NCBI RefSeq assembly: GCF_001952855.1
Contig: NZ_LPNO01000035.1
Location: forward strand, 41,069 to 105,068
Direction: 5' to 3'
Length of the DNA: 64,000 nucleotides
Source: Pseudomonas sp. ATCC PTA-122608
GTDB lineage: Bacteria > Pseudomonadota > Gammaproteobacteria > Pseudomonadales > Pseudomonadaceae
Each line of letters opens with the position of its first letter. The first letter of the stretch is position 1. The notes below the pieces were generated by a model. That model did no database searches and was not told the DNA's origin. It saw nothing but the letters and a program-made list of their open reading frames with translations. This document shows, piece by piece, positions 60,104-64,000 of this stretch. A program made the translations under genes and the position numbers.

Positions 60104-63100
60104 TCAACCCGGGTTATAGGGGGTTTCTCCATGGGCGATGACGCGGTCCACCAAGTCTGAACCGGGCGCGGTCCGATACTTCAAGGGCACATCAAATCGC
60201 GTGTCTACATAAAAGATATGCGGGTTGTCCGGGCTTCGCACCATTTGCAGGCCCGAGGTGTTTATCTCGTAGTAGTGGGTCATTTTATCCAGTGCATTAC
60301 CGTACTGGCGGCGCCCGAAAATGGTCCGGGAAATCTCTGCGGTTGCCTTGTCATCAGGTGCCAGATCCGTGAAGTAATGCCTTCCCTGGTTTCCAGGCAG
60401 GCGTTCTCCGGTCAACTTGCTGCTCGAGGGCGACAGGTTACGACTGGCAAGGATGGCTGAATGACCTTTTTTCCCCGTGTAGTGATAAAAAACGTTCTGG
60501 CCTTTGACTGGCGGTTCCAGCGTAGCTTTCTCACCCGGAAAACTTTCGGCCAGCCGAGGCCGTTTGTTGGCTGCGTCCGGTTGTGCGGCCGGATTGCTGG
60601 CGGTGCTGGATGATGCAGCGCCATTGCCCTGGGAAAGGGGGCGTTTGGCTGTCGCCTGGGAAGGGCGGCTGGCCTGATAGCCGTTGGCATGCGAGCTCGC
60701 TCCATTGGTTGTCGCTCCTCCCCCACGCAATTTACTGACTCGCCACGTGCCATCGTTTGTCCGGTGCAGGAACGCGACCTGTTTTTGGTTTTGCGGATCA
60801 ATGACGCGGACGATGCCGCCCTCGGCTTTGTAGTTCCGGCTTATTTGAAACGGCCTGTTGATGCCGGTGCCATCGGTATACCGGATGTAGAACTGTTCGC
60901 CGACCTGATAGGTGCCGTCCCCCCTTATCGGCCTACCGGCAAGCAGGTTCTCGGGCACCGCATGACTACTGAGGTCGGGCAACTGGGCGGTGGTTGCCTT
61001 AATGGCGGGAGGTGTACGGGGTATCAGTGGTGCCAGGGCGCTTTCTGCCGCCGGTAACCGCAATACGGGTCGTAGAATCGGGCTGGCATTGGTTGCAGTG
61101 TTAGTCGTGCGGCCTGCGTATCGTGCATAAATCATGGCCAGCCGGTTGGGTTTGTCGAGAATTTTGACGATGGACTGGCCCGGCGCATTGATGAATTTCA
61201 GTCCGGTCCTGCCCAGCCTGACGCCAGTGGATACGCCTTTGCCGACAATGGGCAGGACGTCCATGAACGCGGTGCCTACTGCGATACCGAACATTACCTT
61301 ATTGTGAGTCGACTCCTTTTCCACCTCAGCGGTGCTGACAGAGCTGAAGTCGGCTTTATCGATCAATATTTCCGTCATCTGTTTGTACAGGGCGTCCAGG
61401 ACATTGCCCTGGATGGGTTTGAGGTAGGCGCTGCTCGCCATCTCCTTGGCCTTGGCTATACGATCCAGCACGTTGGGAATGTTTTTTTGCAGCAGATCGG
61501 AGAGAGTGGCCTTCAGGCTATTGGGGTTGATCGGCGAAGCTTTGCTTTCGGCGTAGGTTTTCCATTGCGGCTGGTTGAACAGTTCTTCGAGGGCTGCCTG
61601 ACTGGCAAGTTGCCGAAATGACACGCCGTCGGGAGCGTCAGGGCTATACAACACCAGCGCCGACTCCGGAGCATTACCGATGGCGAGTACACCCTGAAGA
61701 GGCAGGCCGTGAGCGCTCGCGGTATGGGCGACAATGGTTTTGCCATCCACCTGCGGTCGAGTGGCGGCGTCCGGATAATCAAGGACAGCCTGTACCCACT
61801 GCGGCCCCTCGGAATCTTCCGGATAAGCGTGCCGGTTCAATTGCCCCAGAAAGGCTTGTTTGATCATGGAATCGGTCAGAGTGGCTTTCCACGCCGTGCG
61901 CAGTTTTCCGGGCTCTCCCTCCTGGGCATCCGGCGCCATTCGTTGCTGGAGCAATTTGACATAGTTGCCGCCGACATCTATCTCGCTTGCGAAAGCTTTG
62001 AGTTCTGCGGTGTTCCAGGTAATGGGGTTGAAGTCGTCATCCAGCAGGTCGAGGCCCATATCGTCAATTAACGGGGCAGTCATGGTCACTGAGGTGTGCT
62101 GATGGCTGTCTGCCGCAGGCCAGGCGGTGGGATTCTTCAGCGAGAAGTCAGTCAATGACAGGTATTGGGTATCGACGGTGCGATCAGTGTAGGAGCCTGC
62201 CCGGCTACCGCTATGAATTCTGGACTGTGTGGTGATTTTCACCTGGATCTGGTCCGGGTCGTAATTGGCTGTCGGGTATTTTTCCTTGAGTGCGGCGCTC
62301 AACCTCTGTTTGGCAAACGCTTGCAGGGAGGGAATGTCTTCCAGCAGCGGCGTCAGCGTCTGTAGGCTGCGCTGCTCCACACCCTCAAGGTATTGGTAGT
62401 GGCCTTCATGGAGGAACGACAGCTCTTTCAACCATGATGGACGTTGTTTTTCTTCCAGCCTTTCATACTCGGCAAGCAATGCATTGTTGCCGTCCATGGG
62501 GGCGGCCCAGTTGGCTGCATCCTGTATAGCGCCATGCACATCTGGTCGGCTTAACAAGGCTGGGTAGGTTTTGAATAACCCCACAATAGTGGCTTCCAGC
62601 TCATCTGTCTGGCGTTGGAATAGCTGAGGTATCACTTCGACGACAACGTCCCCCGGGACGGGAGCAAAACCAAGCGCCAGATCGTCCCCGGACAACGGCT
62701 GGCGCTTGTTTTCCACCGATAAAGGCAGGGTTTGCGCCAGCAGTGTTGCCGGGATGCCGCCGTTGTTGATTCGTTGCGCCAGCATCGTGTGCAGTTGCGC
62801 AGGGGTTGCGAACTCTTCAAAGCCTTCTCCCGGCGTGTAAAGCACCACGGGGCCATTGCGCTCGTCGGCCAGGATGCTCTTGCTCCCGTTGGGCCAGTGC
62901 GGCGCTTCGGCGGCGGAGCCGTCATTGCGACTAATCATGAAGGCACCGGCCAGGCGCGCACCCACGGCGGTGTTGTCATCCACCGTGATTGGATACACGC
63001 CCAGCCTGTTGCCAGGAGGGAAAGCGGTTTCCCGGGCCGCCAGGGTCGGGAAGCGAAACGCGTTGTCGATCAGCGTTTTGCTTTGTGGGCTCAGTGTGCC

Positions 63101-63616
63101 GTTGGTTGCCCCCAGGGCTGCCAGGTTGGAGAGCATGTCTCGGTGCAGGTTGATCAGCTCGTTTTGAGGTGAGGTCGAGTTGCGCTCAGGGGGGCGCTGA
63201 GTTGTCCAGAACCGGTTGATGGTTTCGGAGAATTGCTGAGCGAGTTTTTTGCCTGGCTCTGGATGTGACAGCAGCGCCTCGATTTGCTTTGGCGTTTGCT
63301 GCCCCAAGAAGCTACTGAAGGTGGGCTGTTGCGCCCGCAACCGATTGATTTGCGTGTTGAGTTGCGTGTACTGCTGGAGGAACGCGGCTTGATCGGTAGG
63401 TGCCCTTCCAAATACATACCGTGCGACTACCGCTGGATAAATGGCATGGACGTTCGGTGGCATGGGGGAGGCAGCTGTGACGCGGGGCGCCTGCGCCGGT
63501 TGCTCCTGGTGCACCGACCTCGCCTGGGACCCGACAGAGGGCGATGGTGTGAGAGCGAGGGGAGCGGGAGGAATATAATCAAAGGGCGGTGGGGCAGCTG
63601 CAGAAAATATCGACAT
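60104..63616 (-). CDS. Large probable type III effector with DUF6543-like body and C-terminal HYD1-type ADP-ribosyltransferase
   Basis: The 1170-residue protein starts at ATG 63616 (GAGG 8 bases upstream) behind a perfect hrp box. Residues 1-12 (MSIFSAAAPPPF) have isoleucine at position 3 and no acidic residue, the Pseudomonas type III pattern. Residues 60-900 resemble the dermonecrotic-toxin domain DUF6543 (for example RNGPVVLYTPGEGFEEFATPAQL, SALVLYSPDAPDGVSFRQL). A hydrophobic stretch (FGIAVGTAFMDVLPIVGKGV) lies near 780. A Ser/Pro linker with KRPR follows. From about 1044, YHYTGKKGHSAILASRNLSPS and GRHYFTDLAP match the HYD1 type of ADP-ribosyltransferase (His1045, Asp1084 region). No immunity gene or chaperone gene is next to it. 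Confidence 0.82.
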   Translation of the reverse strand: MSIFSAAAPPPFDYIPPAPLALTPSPSVGSQARSVHQEQPAQAPRVTAASPMPPNVHAIYPAVVARYVFGRAPTDQAAFLQQYTQLNTQINRLRAQQPTFSSFLGQQTPKQIEALLSHPEPGKKLAQQFSETINRFWTTQRPPERNSTSPQNELINLHRDMLSNLAALGATNGTLSPQSKTLIDNAFRFPTLAARETAFPPGNRLGVYPITVDDNTAVGARLAGAFMISRNDGSAAEAPHWPNGSKSILADERNGPVVLYTPGEGFEEFATPAQLHTMLAQRINNGGIPATLLAQTLPLSVENKRQPLSGDDLALGFAPVPGDVVVEVIPQLFQRQTDELEATIVGLFKTYPALLSRPDVHGAIQDAANWAAPMDGNNALLAEYERLEEKQRPSWLKELSFLHEGHYQYLEGVEQRSLQTLTPLLEDIPSLQAFAKQRLSAALKEKYPTANYDPDQIQVKITTQSRIHSGSRAGSYTDRTVDTQYLSLTDFSLKNPTAWPAADSHQHTSVTMTAPLIDDMGLDLLDDDFNPITWNTAELKAFASEIDVGGNYVKLLQQRMAPDAQEGEPGKLRTAWKATLTDSMIKQAFLGQLNRHAYPEDSEGPQWVQAVLDYPDAATRPQVDGKTIVAHTASAHGLPLQGVLAIGNAPESALVLYSPDAPDGVSFRQLASQAALEELFNQPQWKTYAESKASPINPNSLKATLSDLLQKNIPNVLDRIAKAKEMASSAYLKPIQGNVLDALYKQMTEILIDKADFSSVSTAEVEKESTHNKVMFGIAVGTAFMDVLPIVGKGVSTGVRLGRTGLKFINAPGQSIVKILDKPNRLAMIYARYAGRTTNTATNASPILRPVLRLPAAESALAPLIPRTPPAIKATTAQLPDLSSHAVPENLLAGRPIRGDGTYQVGEQFYIRYTDGTGINRPFQISRNYKAEGGIVRVIDPQNQKQVAFLHRTNDGTWRVSKLRGGGATTNGASSHANGYQASRPSQATAKRPLSQGNGAASSSTASNPAAQPDAANKRPRLAESFPGEKATLEPPVKGQNVFYHYTGKKGHSAILASRNLSPSSSKLTGERLPGNQGRHYFTDLAPDDKATAEISRTIFGRRQYGNALDKMTHYYEINTSGLQMVRSPDNPHIFYVDTRFDVPLKYRTAPGSDLVDRVIAHGETPYNPG

Positions 63617-63691
63617 TCGTTGCACCTCGAAAGGCAGGCCTCAGTCCATTCTCACCTGTTTTTTTTGGATACCGCTCCAGCGGCATATCCT

Positions 63692-63720
63692 TCAGTGGGG
63701 GAGAGGGAATGTCTGGTTCC
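63692..63720 (-). promoter_or_regulatory. hrp box 3 (HrpL/RspL-dependent promoter, minus strand)
   Basis: Read on the minus strand, GGAACC-N16-CCACTGA is a perfect hrp box. It lies 76 bases before ATG 63616. Confidence 0.9.
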
Positions 63721-63763
63721 TTTGGCGAAAAGGAGCGATGTGTATCTTCGAGTGAGCACAATG

Positions 63764-63791
63764 CAAAACGGCGCCCGAAGGCGCCGTTTTG
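63764..63791. terminator. Rho-independent terminator after nuoN
   Basis: CAAAACGGCGCC and GGCGCCGTTTTG form a perfect 12-base stem with a CGAA tetraloop. The A/T bases at each end give the T-run. It would end the nuo operon, whose last gene stops 23 bases away. Confidence 0.92.
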
Positions 63792-63813
63792 CTTGCTGCA
63801 TCTAACTAAGCGG

Positions 63814-64000
63814 TCAACCCGCCATCACCGCATGCTGCACCAGGGTGAGCAACGGCTGTGGGTAAACACCCAGGAAGAACGCCAGCAGGGCAATTGCCAG
63901 CAGCATCACGCCGCCCGCTTTCTGCTCCCAGTGCAACTCGGCGTCCACACGGCGCAGGTTTGGCTCGATCAGGTACAAGGTCACCATCACGCGCAGGTAG
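63814..64000 (-). CDS. nuoN: NADH-quinone oxidoreductase subunit N (C-terminal end)
   Basis: Only the last 61 codons are in the window. YLRVMVTLYLIEPNLRR, then WEQKAGGVMLLAIALLAFFLG and VYPQPLL, are the C-terminal helices of NuoN in Pseudomonas. The protein is a membrane subunit of complex I. The stop is TGA at 63816-63814. The gene runs off the right edge. Confidence 0.92.
   Translation of the reverse strand, partial: YLRVMVTLYLIEPNLRRVDAELHWEQKAGGVMLLAIALLAFFLGVYPQPLLTLVQHAVMAG

Noticed and set aside
63579..63761. Short minus-strand frame across hrp box 3
   Set aside because: It contains the promoter and would be out of frame with the effector gene.

Overview
The window looks like chromosomal DNA of a fluorescent Pseudomonas of the P. 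fluorescens complex. The evidence is the high G+C content, REP/REPIN repeats of the type GTGGGAGCGGGCTTGCTCGC, genes of near P. aeruginosa type (amiE, codAB, queD, nuoN, a BqsRS-like operon), and regulation by a HrpL/RspL-type sigma factor. No rRNA, tRNA, CRISPR array, prophage or transposase was seen.

Layout. 1-7.3 kb: an amide-use block (fmdA, fmdB, amiE, amiB), a DUF2239-like gene and a MATE pump lie between two copies of a long palindromic repeat with a REPIN at its core. 7.2-12.2 kb: an AraC regulator divergent from an EamA exporter, a GNAT acetyltransferase, an SDR and an NAD-binding dehydrogenase, an SDR remnant, and a small membrane protein. 12.3-16.7 kb: a CusRS/HprRS-type two-component system divergent from a periplasmic protein, a cytochrome b and an MsrP-like molybdoenzyme, with two matching response-regulator boxes between them. 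16.7-21.1 kb: a TetR regulator, an unknown protein, and a LysR regulator divergent from a SnoaL-like protein and a 14-TM MFS pump. 21.2-25.2 kb: fecI-fecR-fecA for ferric citrate.

25.2-28.1 kb is a locus controlled from two hrp boxes (GGAACY-N15/16-CCACNNA). It encodes two related type III-associated proteins. One has an 11-unit Cys/Pro-rich repeat; the other is interrupted by a frameshift. 28.1-30.7 kb: an MFS transporter, a small conserved protein and an AraC regulator. 30.6-38.8 kb: a complete non-phosphorylating L-fucose pathway (transporter, mutarotase, dehydrogenase, lactonase, dehydratase, second dehydrogenase, hydrolase) under a GntR/FadR regulator with two identical palindromic operators, plus an odd DapF-like protein in which serine replaces both catalytic cysteines. 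39.1-45.0 kb: an orphan type VI module (VgrG, DUF4123 adaptor, lipoprotein, class 3 lipase). 45.0-48.7 kb: codA, a PucR regulator and codB. 48.9-51.6 kb: NUDIX, GNAT, queD and a patatin-like gene. 51.7-54.4 kb: two PepSY proteins with a BqsRS-like two-component system. 54.5-60.1 kb: two chemoreceptors flanking a Na+/H+-antiporter-family transporter.

60.1-63.7 kb holds the most unusual gene. It encodes a 1170-residue protein with a third perfect hrp box, an N-terminus like a type III signal, a body like the dermonecrotic-toxin (DUF6543) family, and a C-terminal domain that reads as a HYD1-type ADP-ribosyltransferase. The window ends in the 3' end of nuoN. The three dispersed hrp boxes, with no secretion-apparatus genes nearby, point to a scattered HrpL regulon that includes an apparently undescribed large effector.
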